Positions 1 through 10,689 of a DNA stretch of 64,000 nucleotides are shown here, in pieces. The stretch lies in the NCBI RefSeq assembly GCF_000237925.1, contig NC_031500.1, positions 17,075,753 to 17,139,752 of the forward strand, in the 5' to 3' direction. The translations under genes and the position numbers were made by a program. Every line of letters starts with the position of its first letter. The stretch's first letter is position 1. This DNA comes from Schistosoma mansoni (Eukaryota > Platyhelminthes > Trematoda > Strigeidida > Schistosomatidae). Below the pieces are notes generated by a model, which was not told the origin of the DNA, ran no database searches, and saw nothing but the letters and a program-made list of their open reading frames with translations.

Positions 1-260
1 AAATTGAGATGACAAAATGCGAACGTCTGGTTCTGTAACCGGTTTGGTGGACACAGAGGGTCCACCTAGGGGAGTCGGAAAACGGTGATTCCGAACCAAT
101 GGTGCACATAGGTTCCAGTATCCTGAAGGAAAAAATGGCGTAAGAACTGATTGTTGGCCACTGCCTACCATGAGACTGCATCTCGTAACTTTTCTTGACT
201 GCCTTGTGGACCAGACTGTTATGTTCCGATTAGGATAATGAATGGTAGCTTTGGGACCTA
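1..260 (+). repeat. Family A repeat, 3' part
   Basis: This is a diverged copy of a ~520-bp interspersed family seen again at 14187, 22748, 36252, 44438, 55262, 57120, 60420 and 62053. Shared landmarks are 'tccacctaggggagt' followed by 'gattccgaaccaatggtg'. The copy is cut by the window edge and loses similarity before the AAATA tail. Confidence 0.7.
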
Positions 261-716
261 TTTATGAACCAATCCTATGTATATTTTTTTTATCGTATTA
301 TTGCTAAATAACTAAAGTATTCATATTCATGTTCCCCTTATCATGAGCTTTATTTTGACTTATAAACTATTGTCATACGATTTACCGTTCTTGAATTATG
401 CCCTTTCTATCACTTACTATCTCCCCTATTCACATCCACATTTAGCTAAATCTTGTACAAATGTTATTTTCTATTTTATGGTACGATGTGGTCATTTTGA
501 TTGGTATATAAACTCAATATGTTTGAGGCTAAGATTGGCGTTTTGGACTTAACTGGCTGGGCTAGGCAGAAAGCAGGACCGATAAATGCTCTAGACTGCT
601 CGTATGGTTTTCGTGTATCATTGGTCCAATCGATAATTCGCTGCTCTCTGATTGGCAGTCTTATCGCGTTCTACAGAACAGGGCAATCCACCCGGCCACA
701 AGATATAACTATAAAC

Positions 717-1265
717 AAGGTGGATGTGATGCAGACTTAAAGGCAAGGATTGACAAAGAAAATATAGCATTCACATAGTTGAAGAACATATGGAACTCAA
801 AACATTTGTCAACCAATTTCAAAGTCACAATCTTCGATAAAAACGTCAAGACAGTTAGTTCTGCTGTATGGAGCTGATACTTCGAGAACTACTACAATCA
901 TCAAAGAAGTACAAGTATTTATAAATATTAGTCTACACAAGATACTCAATGTCCGTTGGCCTGATACCATCAACAATAACCTACTGTGGGAGAGAACAAA
1001 CCAACCCCTAGTTGAAGAGGAAATTTGAAGAAGAAATTGGAGGTTGAGATAGGATATACATACAGCAAGCGGTAACTTAGAATCCTGAATGGAAATGGAG
1101 AGGAGGAGAGCCGAAGAATACACTGCGTCGAGAATTGAAAGCAGACATGTAAAGGATGAATAGCAACTGAAAAGAATTAGAAAGGATTACAGAGGACAGA
1201 GTTGGATGGAGAGTGGTGGTGGTCGTCCTATACTCCTTCATGAGAGGTAACAGGCGTAAGTAATA
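717..1265 (+). mobile_element. RTE/SR2-like LINE, 3' end
   Basis: A degenerate 5'-truncated copy. In broken frames it resembles the C-terminus of schistosome RTE-type reverse transcriptases (a segment like KNIWNSKQLSTN, then LYGAETWRTTK). It ends in the family's terminal segment 'taacaggcgtaagtaa', which recurs at the ends of the copies near 25.2 and 53.5 kb. Several frame breaks; non-functional. Confidence 0.75.
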
Positions 1266-1828
1266 AAGTATAACTATGAAATCACCATTCCCTCCTCTTC
1301 ACAACTTTTCATAAAAAAGTTTACTAACCTAATGACAAATATCTTTTACTCTGATACTTGATGACCCAGATTCAAATCTTCTGAAGACTATCAATCTCAT
1401 CAAAATTCCATGTACTTGTTACTAATTATATATCAACTAACCAGAAATCCAAGTCAATCACTATCCATTATGTCAAGTAAATAGTTTACAACTAAATCAA
1501 TTCATTTAATAAACCAAATTTAAATAATACTAAATACAAGAAAGACAATATATCACAAGTAATACTAATTAAACAATGAATAGGATGTCATTGAAGTCTT
1601 TGTTTCTTCAGTATTGAATATCATGTTATGATGAAGGCAATAACTGAATAAGATTGGAAGTAACTCATTATATCCATTGTCTATACATCAGTATAATAAT
1701 AACTTGTTGCTATGAATAAATCAATATTAAGAATTGCGGTATTACAGTTCGAATCCAAGCAACTATCATAATGATTGATCTTGTTTAACATAGTAACAAA
1801 ATATAATTATCAAATTTGTAATATAACT
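1266..1828. other. AT-rich 3' flank of the PRDM-like gene
   Basis: No open frame or repeat that I recognise. It lies just downstream (minus strand) of the PRDM-like stop codon and probably holds its short 3' UTR and intergenic DNA. Confidence 0.4.
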
Positions 1829-1831
1829 TTA
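1826..1831 (-). terminator. Candidate poly(A) signal overlapping the PRDM-like stop
   Basis: On the minus strand the last codons read CAT-AAA-TAA-AGT, so AATAAA overlaps the stop codon. If used, the 3' UTR would be only about 10-30 nt. Presence is direct; use is inference. Confidence 0.3.
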
Positions 1832-2991
1832 TTTATGTGAAAGCATATGTCTTGTTAAATGATGTTTTTCTTTAAATTGTTCACCACAAAGTGAACAAAT
1901 TGGTTTATTTATTGTTGAATAACAAGATAGGGCTGTTGCTGTTGTTGTTGTTGTTGTCGTCGTCGACATCGTTGATGTCTGTAGTGATGTCGTTAATGTT
2001 CCATTGGTTGTCAATGATGATAAAGATGACAAAGATGATTGTCCATTCGAATGTATTGAATCCATTTCATTGTTTAGTTGTTTTTTCTTATTGATTAAAT
2101 CAATTGTTTTATGATGTGATAATAAACGATCTTTATAATTAGAATGTTTATTAGCTTGATTATGACATGTACGCATATGATGTACTAAATCACTAGTTAA
2201 ACGAAATGTAATAAAACAACGTGCACACCAATTTTGTGCTAATGATAAACTACTTATTAACGGAGATGATGATGATGAGGTTGTTATGGTTGTTGTCATC
2301 GTCGTCGTCGTGGTCGTCGTCGACGATGATATTGACTTCTTTAATAATAATTTTGAATTATTTTCAATATTTGTATCTATTTTCTTGAACATAATTGTTT
2401 GTAATAATTGTTCAACTAATGGATTACGTGATTTTAATGGTAATAATGTAGTTTTCAATTTCGACTTTTTGTTATATAAACTACTGATATTATCTATATA
2501 AGTAGTTTGTTTCAATATTTTAAAATTTTTCGACATTTTATTATTAGATTGAATTTTATGCAAATATTTTCGATGTAATGAATTGAAATTTTTCATAGAT
2601 GTTAATTCATTTGTGTTTCCTATTTTCTGGAATGGATCCCCTATTTTATTGGATCTAGTTTCAATAGTCAGTTGAGAATCATCATCACCGTCGCTATCAT
2701 CAACATCGTCAACATCATCATGATCTTCAATTGTGTTATCCTTGATATGATCTAATTTGTTTGGATTTAATGGTGTATTCATATCATTACGTAATAATAA
2801 GTCTATATTTTGTTGATACGTACATTTATTAGTTAATTCAATAGGGAATTCATTACATTCCATCAATTGATGATGATTAATCCATTGAATATTTTGAATG
2901 ATAGTTTGTTTATGACATTTGAATAAACAATGTGATATATATGGATAGATATAAGTGAATTCTTCATGACATTTGGAGCATTGAAATTTGT
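1829..2991 (-). CDS. PRDM-like exon 3 (zinc fingers, stop)
   Basis: Acceptor ...CAACCTTTAG; 1163 nt. It encodes a first finger (FQCSKCHEEF...H....C), a 220-residue low-complexity linker with Asp-rich, Thr-rich and Ser-rich runs, and two C2H2 fingers. It ends LTRHMLSHK-stop. The Thr and Ser runs come from ACA/ACG and TCA/TCG trinucleotide tracts near 1930-1970 and 2270-2320. Confidence 0.88.
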
Positions 2992-5900
2992 CTAAAGGTT
3001 GATAAAAGTAGTAATAGTAGTATTATTATTAGTAGTAGTATAGAGTTGTAGAGATTGTTTAGTTTTGATTGAGATCATGAATGGATCAATGTTAGACAAC
3101 CATTGAAAATCTGGAAGTACTAGACGGACGTTTTGTTCTAGTATGCGACACCTCTGAAGTGCACATCCAAGATCCCACATGAGTGACCTTCAGTTTCGTG
3201 AGCGAATGCTTAATCTCTAGACTACTGAAGACAATGGGAGGTGGTCGTACAATATCGTGGATTGGTTGAAATCAGACATTAACACCATTGCATACCGCCT
3301 CAGTGGTTAAAACGTTAAATGTTCACACAAGAGATCAAGGGTCCTGGGTTTAAATTCCTTGTGTGAGTACGTAGATGCGCACTTCTGAGTAGTCCCATAC
3401 TAGGACGAAACGTCTTTCCAGTACTTCCAGATTCTCAACGGTGGTCTAGCTTTAATCCAATCATGAATTCAACCATTAAATTAATACAATCTCCACGAAG
3501 TCATTATTCCGACAATTATCTTGGTTTTAAAAAGTCGTTTTGCGAAACTGAGAGTTGTTGTTACTGTTTCAATTGTAATTTCCTATCAACTTTTCAAAGT
3601 CAATCAAAGGACAAGCAATGAATATGATCCAGAAGAGGAATAATTTTCAGTTCAATTATGAGACATGAATCTAAAACTAAGATAATGACTGTCTACTATT
3701 CACCAAAAGCTTGTTATCTCAAAATCTAGTTAAAAATGATAATTGTATGACAATACCCATCCATTGATATGTGCTATATGATAGATCGACTACTTTCGAC
3801 CACCGAAAGTTTTAGGGTCGATATAGCTGATACAGTCGACAAGGAACATTATCAAGTAACTGGAAAATTTATTTAAATGGTTGTCAAAGGAGTCGAAATT
3901 TTCGTCTGTAATTTCATTGTTCATTCATTTTTAGTGATTTATGTTACAGTATTTGAATATATTAGAGCAACAAATAAGTAATTTTAATAGTTGAGATCAT
4001 GGGTCAATTGAAACTAGACCACCATGGAATACCTGGATGTACTGGACGGCCGTTTCTTTTTGTTCAGTCGGATAGTTTGTGTAGACTAGTTCAATTAGAA
4101 AATTGTCTTATCTATAAGCTTACGTCAACTGGATTCAACCATATTGGTCTAAACTTATATTGCACTGAAGTTAATCGGTTCAACGCTGAGTGGGTCTATG
4201 GGTGTAAACCATAAAGAAGTCCCAGAATAAAAATACGTTTTAACAGTTGAATCTGGCTTTCTGAGACTCACATTCCCAGTAACTAAATCATAAGAATATC
4301 TCAAATTCTATGAACATTCATACATTTTGACAGCATCTCATCATCGGTCATATCTATAATAAACTTTTGAGTTTTCCTTGTCCTCTGAACAATTGAGATC
4401 TGTCTTAGAGAAACATTTATGGTAATGTAATTCTGTCAAGTGTTTAAGTAATGTATCGTCAATTCAACAGATTACATAATGACTATTAATAGGACTAAGA
4501 GTTCTGTTGAAAATTCAAATAGAAATAGCTACATATGATGAATAAGGTGAAGAGTGACACATGTTGCATAAGATAAGGAAAGCGGTATGCCTAATTTTAG
4601 CCAAAAATTATGTTATTATGAGCAAGGATGGATAGTGGCTAGCAATGGAATTCAGAACGTGCGTTTCGTCCCGTTTGGGACTCATCAGTTGGATGTACCT
4701 GCATCTCAGAGTTGATGTTGACGAGTTCCGAATAGGATGAAACGCGCGCCTTGGATTCCAATGCTAGCCACTATCTAACTTTGTTTATAACGTTTGTGAT
4801 TTCAGGCAATATGTATTCAATCCGCACAGGATGCACATATACCAATAAAAGACTGATCAGTTGTAGTCCTAAGCATCAATGGGAAGATTCAAACAAACAA
4901 TACTAAGTGAATTCAAATATGTAAATTACGCTTTAAGTCAAAAATGATACAGTAATTCACTTGAAAAGTCTTAATACAGTACATTGTTTAATCAAGTGAA
5001 CTTTCGTAGTATTTAAGGTTGCAACAGTGATTAGTCTCTCATTGGTACATATGAATCCTGTGCGTATTGCTTCAATATTGTATTAATTCATAAGTTAATG
5101 GCTATCAGGACTCAGTAGCTGAGTCAATAACGCGATGGCGTTTGAAGCGAACAGTACTGGATTCGAATCCCAGAGTGAGAATCAACTCTGAGATGCAGGT
5201 ACATCCATCTGACAAGTCCCAAGTAGGACTCGACGCTCGCCCTGAATTCCACTGCTAGCCACTACCTATCTTTACTTCTGATTAAATTTAAGTTACATAA
5301 TCGTACCATAAAAGCTTATCAGCCTTTTATCAAAAAAGAAAAACACTTTTTACCATCACAATACAACTTACAATAATCTGTATTTAAAGATTTATGTACA
5401 TTTACAAATTCTTCATAATCTTTTTGCAATACATTAGTTGATTTCACTGTTTGTCCTATCCATGCTTCTGAAATATGTAAATTACTTAAGTATTCCGTCA
5501 CTAATGGTTGTAAATCTTGTCTTCGAAACCAAACTAATAATTCTTCACCAACTTCAATTCTACGTATTGTTCGATAGAATGATTGACCTAATTGATGACA
5601 ATAGACTAATTCCATATTTTGTTCACCTGGACATCTAGCACAACGTAGATTACATACCCATTCAATAAGACGTATTGGATCAGATAATCGTTTGGGATCA
5701 GCCTATTGTGAGGAGAGAGAAAGAGAGAGTGTGTGTGTGAGAGAGGAAATGTATACCCCAGTAAACATTTTAAAAAAAACGTAGACTTTCAGTTTGCATT
5801 CATTCATCTTTCACAGTTTGCTTCTATAGACCAAATCGACTGTTAAATTTTTTGAGCATGTTGATGAGAGTAAAGTAAACGTATATCATATTTTCCACAT

Positions 5901-7892
5901 CTACTCAGATCAAAAGATGATTTGGATCCGAATGGACATTGATTGGAATTGCTAACTGTAAAAACAAGCGATATGTTTGAAACATAAAGTGATCGAGAAC
6001 TCAGGTCGAAGTAAAACCATTAACACTATGCCTTAATAAAATATGAAAATCATATATTAAATTCATCATTTGAACACCTTCCATCAGTTGTCCTTTACAC
6101 ACTTCATGATTCCTTCAATTCTGTTTTCGCTCTAATTGCTTTCTGTTCCCCTTCCCGTTCTCTTAAATTCAAACTTCTATTGACAAGCATTCCACTATCA
6201 ATTGCTACTGCATACTGGTCCTACGTTGTAGCTGACTGACTAACTTGCTACTGCATACTACTTATGTCTCTCAGCATAAGTAGCATACACCAAATTACCA
6301 AAGATCTATTTCATGCATAAGTCATAGTTTAAAATGCAGAGTTCGAAAAATGAGACAATGTCATTGTAACCTGTCATTATCAGAATCACTTGCTTTTCAT
6401 GCGATATGAATTGTATTATATTCTTAAGGTAAATTTTACAATGTAGTGTACTAATGATTAATCCTTTACTAAGGTAAATCAGCTTACATAAATTCAGATC
6501 CTTGTATTTTCATTGATAGCTCTCTTAAATAGGATTCATCCGGGATAGACTTAATGTTCATAATCCGTTTCATATATGAAAGAAGAGTGAAATAAATGAG
6601 GTTCTCGGCACATTTACCAATCTGATGAACACATACACTAATCTTGATATGAATTCATAACCCTCTGTTGAAGTAGTATAAATATTGACAACTGTCTTAA
6701 CTAAGTATAATTCAAAATAATTAGTCTGTTGAAAATTAAGTGATGTATCTCGTCAACGCTTTACTCCAAGATTCGTTTGTGTACCGAAATCCTAGGGTAT
6801 TTATAACATTTTGTATGAACTTGGGCTTCTGGGAAATTCTCGAACGCTACTAAACATAGTAGCAATAGAAGTTATCATCCAATCAAAGACACAATATGTG
6901 ACTTTTCACTTTCTAGATGTTTCTGGCAACACTTCTATTGAATGCTAATTGGATAAGATGCTTTTCAGCGTTTCAAAAGCCTCCTTTTGGCTTTTTTTCC
7001 AAGGAATTTTCTGGATCTCCTCAACATTATTATCTATAAATTAAATACCGATAATCTGTTCAATCTATTGTAATTGATTTCTTCCATAGTAACCGGCTTC
7101 ACTTTGTCCTAGCAGTAAGAAGGTTTAAATTTCACATGTTTAGAAATGACTACTCCACGTTGATGACCAATAACTCTACTTACAACACATACCTACATGT
7201 ACATTATACATTCCGCTATTCTACTTGGTTACATCATACACATATCAACAACTTCATGTTCAAACTAACATTGCTTAGTTGTGAAGTACTTCACTAAAAT
7301 ATTGATCTTTTGAATATATCAAATAATCACCTCATAACTCTATTAATTACAAAGTGTCATTATAATTCCTGTAATCCAGTTAACGATACAAGCAAAAGTT
7401 GAATTTATGAGTCAGTTAACGCTAGACTTCCATGGAAAACCTGGAAGCACTGGAAGACCGTTTCGTTTTAGTTTGGGTCTGTTGGATGCCGGTTCAGTAG
7501 TCTGGAGGTCGAACATTCATGAGCGACACAGAAAGTCCTGGGTTTGAGTTCCACATTCGAGATCGTGAGTGCGCACTGACGAGGAGTCCCATACTACGAC
7601 AAAACGGCCTTCCAATGGTTCCAAGTTTTCCATGGTAGTCCAGCTTCAATTGACTAATGAATTCAACTATGATATCCACAAAACCCCTCTCTGAATATAA
7701 ATAAAAAATTAATGGGATAAGTTCAGTGAAATAAATTTATACAAATTAACTTACATAGATTGTTGGTAATTCAGATAATCGATCTGTTGTTGTTTGTGCA
7801 ATTAAATATGCTGGTTCAGCTATCATTAAACTTGTTGGTAATGGTCCAAAACTTAAAGATTCTTCCAATACATTAGTTGTTATCATGCCCAT
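1829..7892 (-). CDS. PR/SET-domain zinc-finger protein, PRDM8/PRDM13-like (3 exons)
   Basis: Probable nuclear DNA-binding transcriptional regulator. Splicing 7892-7755, 5702-5372 and 2991-1829 gives 543 residues in one frame with GT-AG borders. Residues ~9-130 form a PR/SET domain: FGP near residue 16, LIEWV before a Cys/Arg-rich segment, EQN, then FYRTIRRIEVGEELLVW. The last resembles PRDM8 (FYRSLRRIAKDEELLVW) and PRDM13. A finger at C161/C164/H177/C182 follows, then a long Asn/Ser/Thr-rich linker with an acidic patch, then two C2H2 fingers near 412-433 (QNWCARCFITFRLTSDLVHHM) and 522-542. The C-terminal finger pair, with its linker, is the PRDM8/PRDM13 signature. A TGA lies 15 nt upstream of the ATG in frame, which supports the start. 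It is shorter than human PRDM8/13 (about 690-710 residues). I cannot decide between the two paralogues. Confidence 0.86.
3090..3480 (+). repeat. Hammerhead family II, inverted pair
   Basis: Antisense half (3090-3230, starting at the inverted ribozyme and tail) followed by a sense copy: tRNA-like head from ~3285, B-box-like 'gggtttaaattcc', hammerhead remnant 3385-3440 and tail 'ggtggtctagc'. The CUGANGA box reads CTGAGTA, so the ribozyme is probably dead. Located in PRDM-like intron 2. Confidence 0.65.
3988..4080 (-). repeat. Hammerhead family II, antisense fragment
   Basis: It begins 'agttgagatcatgggtcaat' and runs through 'ctagaccaccatgg' to an inverted ribozyme half. Only the 3' part of the element is present. 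Confidence 0.6.
4620..4910. repeat. Sm-alpha-like SINE, inverted ribozyme pair
   Basis: An antisense hammerhead (4648-4696) is followed by a sense hammerhead (4712-4769), then by Sm-alpha body sequence including 'cctaagcatcaatgggaaga'. Both carry CTGANGAG-like and GAAA boxes: CTGATGAG and CGAAAC on the minus strand, TTGACGAG and TGAAAC on the plus strand. The antisense cleavage triplet has changed. Confidence 0.7.
5020..5280 (+). repeat. Sm-alpha-like SINE, sense copy
   Basis: Head resembling a tRNA promoter ('agctgagtcaataacgcg', then B-box-like 'ggattcgaatccca'), followed by a decayed hammerhead (5193-5250) and tail 'ctgctagccactacctatct'. It sits just downstream, in transcript order, of PRDM-like exon 2. 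Confidence 0.75.
5372..5702 (-). CDS. PRDM-like exon 2 (core of PR/SET domain)
   Basis: Acceptor ...CACAATAG and donor T|GTAAGT; 331 nt, phase 0 in and phase 1 out. It encodes ADPKRLSDPIRLIEWV, EQNMELVYCHQ and FYRTIRRIEVGEELLVWF, then a linker rich in Tyr, Leu and Asn. The frame runs open past the donor for a few codons, but the splice to 2991 joins a zinc finger perfectly. Confidence 0.85.
5703..5752. repeat. (GA)n/(GT)n microsatellite next to an acceptor
   Basis: A run of GA and GT dinucleotides. On the minus strand it gives a CT/CA-rich polypyrimidine stretch directly upstream of the exon 2 acceptor, so it may serve as the polypyrimidine tract. Confidence 0.6.
6735..7026 (+). repeat. LTR fossil, 5'-truncated, same family as 25480-25860
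   Basis: It shares 'caatatgtgacttttcactt' (with one change), 'gctaattggataagatgctt' and an end like 'ggatctcctcaaca' with the copy near 25.5-25.86 kb. It looks like an old solo LTR remnant, probably gypsy-like, lying in PRDM-like intron 1. Confidence 0.5.
7430..7680 (+). repeat. Hammerhead family II, inverted-plus-sense copy
   Basis: A short antisense tail and ribozyme half is followed by a sense tRNA-like head ('ttggatgccggttcagtag'), B-box 'cctgggtttgagttcc', a decayed hammerhead and tail 'ggtagtccagcttcaattga'. It lies close to the exon 1 donor inside PRDM-like intron 1. Confidence 0.7.
7755..7892 (-). CDS. PRDM-like exon 1 (start codon, beginning of PR domain)
   Basis: The exon has 138 nt and 46 codons. 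It opens MGMITTNVLEESLSFGP and ends ELPTIY before a GTAAGT donor. The FGP..TSL..A....TDR spacing matches the start of the PRDM8 PR domain. A second in-frame ATG lies two codons downstream and is an alternative start. No acceptor AG is close upstream, so this looks like the first coding exon. Confidence 0.78.
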
Positions 7893-7920
7893 AGTTAATA
7901 TGGATCAGAATTGACCACAA

Positions 7921-7930
7921 TTTATATACA
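7921..7930 (-). promoter_or_regulatory. TATA-like motif upstream of the PRDM-like ATG
   Basis: The minus strand carries TGTATATAAA about 30 nt before the predicted start codon. An RTE LINE tail lies just upstream (7955-8015). If this is the core promoter the 5' UTR would be very short; an unseen non-coding first exon is equally possible. Confidence 0.25.
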
Positions 7931-7954
7931 CTCTATTAAGTAGTCTATATGCTG

Positions 7955-8015
7955 GCGAGCGGCCTATGCTCCTCGACGAGGGGTAACAGACGTAAGTAAG
8001 TAATTAAGTAGTCTA
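7955..8015 (+). mobile_element. RTE/SR2-like LINE terminal fragment
   Basis: 'gcggcctatgctcctcgacg' then 'gggtaacagacgtaagtaag' is the 3' terminus of the RTE-like family. It lies immediately upstream of the PRDM-like start codon. Confidence 0.65.
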
Positions 8016-9125
8016 TAGTTAAATATAAAAATATAAAATTATTAAAAATAAAAAAGTCTAAACACTGGTTGACTGTCAAAAAGTAACTAAGATCATGTTT
8101 GTATCATCCATAGTTCTAATCAAACTCTATACATTAAGATACATGTTGGAAACTAGATGAAATGACTAGACAGTTGGAGACAATCAACTGAAAGCCATGA
8201 ACCATTGTTTCGTGCCAGTTAACACTTGCTAACAAGGTATATCTATAATATTTCGAGAACTTAAACTCCCTTTAGAGTGTAAACTCAAGTCCTCTAGTCA
8301 GAGATATTATTGTTAATTTAATTTGACCAGATAACGTTTCTGAATATGACAGTCAACCAGCTTAGTAATTGAGAGATGATATATTCGAATGAATGAATTT
8401 AAAATATGTAACTCTAGTATCCCATCTATATGGAACTCATAAACTATATGTACATGTGGACCCCAGTGTTTATGTTCACAATGAGATTGGAACTCAATAC
8501 CCTTTATCCTAAAAGTCAGAGAATTATCCACTGACTTACTGATTTCAGATAGTCATTAACGTTTTTAACGAGTGTGAAGGTATTTGTTAGGGTTGGTAAT
8601 TTCATGCTTTTGAACTCCAGGACTACATTTGATTATTGTCGATTTTTGTTTGTTCATCCTTGGAGGCTTATCTAGAAACAACTTTTAATCGCAAGCTTCT
8701 GATATATTCGGCTAAAAGGGTACTCAGAACTAATTTACTCAGGATGCATATACAAGAACAGAAACTAATCAACTTTTGGTCTTGAAAATCAACAACTGGA
8801 AATTACAGACTCTCAGTGTAGGTTATTGTTAGTTTATAGCATCTTTAAAACTTTCTGATGTTTCACTATATGCTTAAAAATTCTCACTTGTGAGTACTCT
8901 TGATTACCTTCTCGATCTGGCGTGGAACAATTAAGGTAATTAACCAATCAATCGATTCAAATACATCAAATCTAGATCAACAGCTGTAATTTACAGTGAA
9001 ATACTTGTTCGAAACTTTTCTATCTTCATCGACCTCCGACGTTACATTGATTACTCATAAAAAATTACTTTTAAAACTGTTTCTCTTCAAAGTTAAATGA
9101 TCTCATTCCACTTAACAAGATTTAA
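8016..9125. other. No gene seen
   Basis: AT-rich DNA upstream of the PRDM-like gene. I see no open frame with recognisable similarity and no clear repeat family. Promoter elements could lie here but none is evident. Confidence 0.4.
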
Positions 9126-9350
9126 ATAAAAAAGAATGGATTGATTGAAGTTAGACAATAATATCTTTAGATGTCCGCTCAGAGGTCTAGAAGTTTCATA
9201 GTTCGTGAGGGACCGAAAGTCAAAAGTTCGATTCCTGTGTGTGAGATCATTTGTACACACTGTCAAAGAGTTCCACACTAGGATCAGATAGTCATCCAGT
9301 GCTTCTAGGTTTTCAATAGTAATCTAACATTGCTCGATTCATGATCTCGA
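9126..9350 (+). repeat. Hammerhead family II, old sense copy
   Basis: 'tccgctcagaggtctagaag' (A-box region), 'aaaagttcgattcctgtgtg' (B-box), a heavily decayed ribozyme and tail 'catccagtgcttctaggttt'. The core boxes are lost. Confidence 0.6.
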
Positions 9351-9579
9351 TCAAAATTAAAAAAATTCATATACATCTACTACTCATGATTAATTTGCTC
9401 TTTTCATTCTATTCTTTTTCATAGAATTGTCTTAATCATAAGAAACTAAAAACGGGAGTTGTTAATTCATTGTCCCCTTCACATATGTCATCTAGTCTCT
9501 TTAATTTTTTTCTTTTCTTTTCTTTTTTTATTCCTTCTTCATTATTTCACTTGATTGAATTTGATGAACTAAAAACTTT

Positions 9580-9780
9580 CTATTATAAGCAAAGATGGAT
9601 AGTGGCTAATAATGGAATCCAGGATGCTTGTTTCGTCCTATTTTTTGGACTCGTCAGCTGGATGTAACTGCATCTCAGAGTTGATGTTCACTCTGTGATT
9701 TGAATCCAGTACCTTTCGATTGCAGCCCTTAACATCAATGAAAAGATTCAAATAAACAACACTAAGTGAATTTAACTTTC
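9580..9780 (-). repeat. Sm-alpha-like SINE, antisense copy with sense end
   Basis: Antisense Sm-alpha ribozyme and head (9580-9720) fused to body sequence in sense ('acatcaatgaaaagattcaa'). The inverted junction resembles those in other copies here. Confidence 0.7.
9614..9665 (-). ncRNA. Near-intact type I hammerhead ribozyme (Sm-alpha type)
   Basis: Reading the minus strand: ACATCCAG, CTGACGAG, stem II TCC...GGA, CGAAAC, cleavage triplet ATC, then CTGGATTCC. Stem I (ATCCAG/CTGGAT) and stem II are perfect, and both catalytic boxes are intact. Stem III is minimal as in schistosome ribozymes, but its second pair is C-A. It is probably weakly active as a monomer; stem III is the doubt. Confidence 0.7.
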
Positions 9781-9847
9781 TATTATGTTGTATATAACAA
9801 TATAGTTTGTATATAATCTAGAAATAAGTTTATCTAAAAGATATTAA

Positions 9848-10190
9848 TCAACATATGCTCACTAGTGACTAGTTTCAAGTTGTATTTCCTGGACTTCTAG
9901 TGAGAAGCAGTGACCATTTGAGTTCAAGTCTGTTGTGAGATAATAACTCACCAAAGACAATGGTGGACGGTTACTCAATTTCATGGATTAGTTGAAGTAA
10001 GACAATTAACACCATTGGATGCCGGCTCAGTGGTATAAAGGTTAGGTGTTCGTGAAATGGGTTGACTTCCCACGAACGGGATAGGGGAGTAGTCCCATAC
10101 TAGGGCGAAACGGCCATCCAGTGCTTCCAGGTTTTCCATGGTGGTCTAGCTTCAACTAACTTATGACCTCAACTATTAAAATATATTACA
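9848..10190 (+). repeat. Hammerhead family II, sense copy with 5' leader
   Basis: It starts with the leader 'caacatatgctcactagtga', passes 'acaccattggatgccggctc' (A-box region), and ends with ribozyme 3' part 'cgaaacggccatccagtgct' and tail 'ggtggtctagcttcaact'. The 5' half of the ribozyme is eroded. Confidence 0.7.
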
Positions 10191-10689
10191 TAACTGATCA
10201 AACTTTATTGAGTAATAATCATCATTCTCTTTGATCTAAATCACATTTTTTACTCATATTTCCGACGGGTTTTCTTTTCTTCTTTTTTTTATTCATTAAA
10301 ATTTGTAACAGATGGGATAAAACAAAAATAAAAAAAATCGGAGAAAAAACAAAAGAAAAAGCAAAAAAAATTTTCACATATCAATGTTCAATAAAAAGAA
10401 AAAAAATTATTGAACAAACAGATGAAAAAAAAAAGAAAATCGGTCCTCTATTATGATCGTCTATTATTATGAAAAATAAATATTTGGTCAAAAAAAGAGA
10501 AAAAATTTTTTTCTTTTCTTTTTACAAAAAGGGGTAAAAGATTGAAAAAAAGAAAAAAAAATTTTTTTTGCTTAAGGGTAAAAATGAAATTTAAAACATG
10601 AATACTTTTTTTAAATATTGATTTTTATGATGAGAGAATATAAGAGTGGTGGGAAATAATTTTGATTATTAAAATTAAAGGGGAATATA
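10191..10689. other. Homopolymer A/T-rich tract
   Basis: From ~10260 to 10620 the sequence is mostly runs of A and T (AAAAAG and TTTTC types). No gene seen. A nucleosome-excluding spacer or decayed poly(A)-rich repeat is possible. Confidence 0.5.

Noticed and set aside
8313-8531. 72-codon open frame on the minus strand upstream of the PRDM-like gene
   Set aside because: No domain, no splice support, ordinary length for chance in AT-rich DNA.
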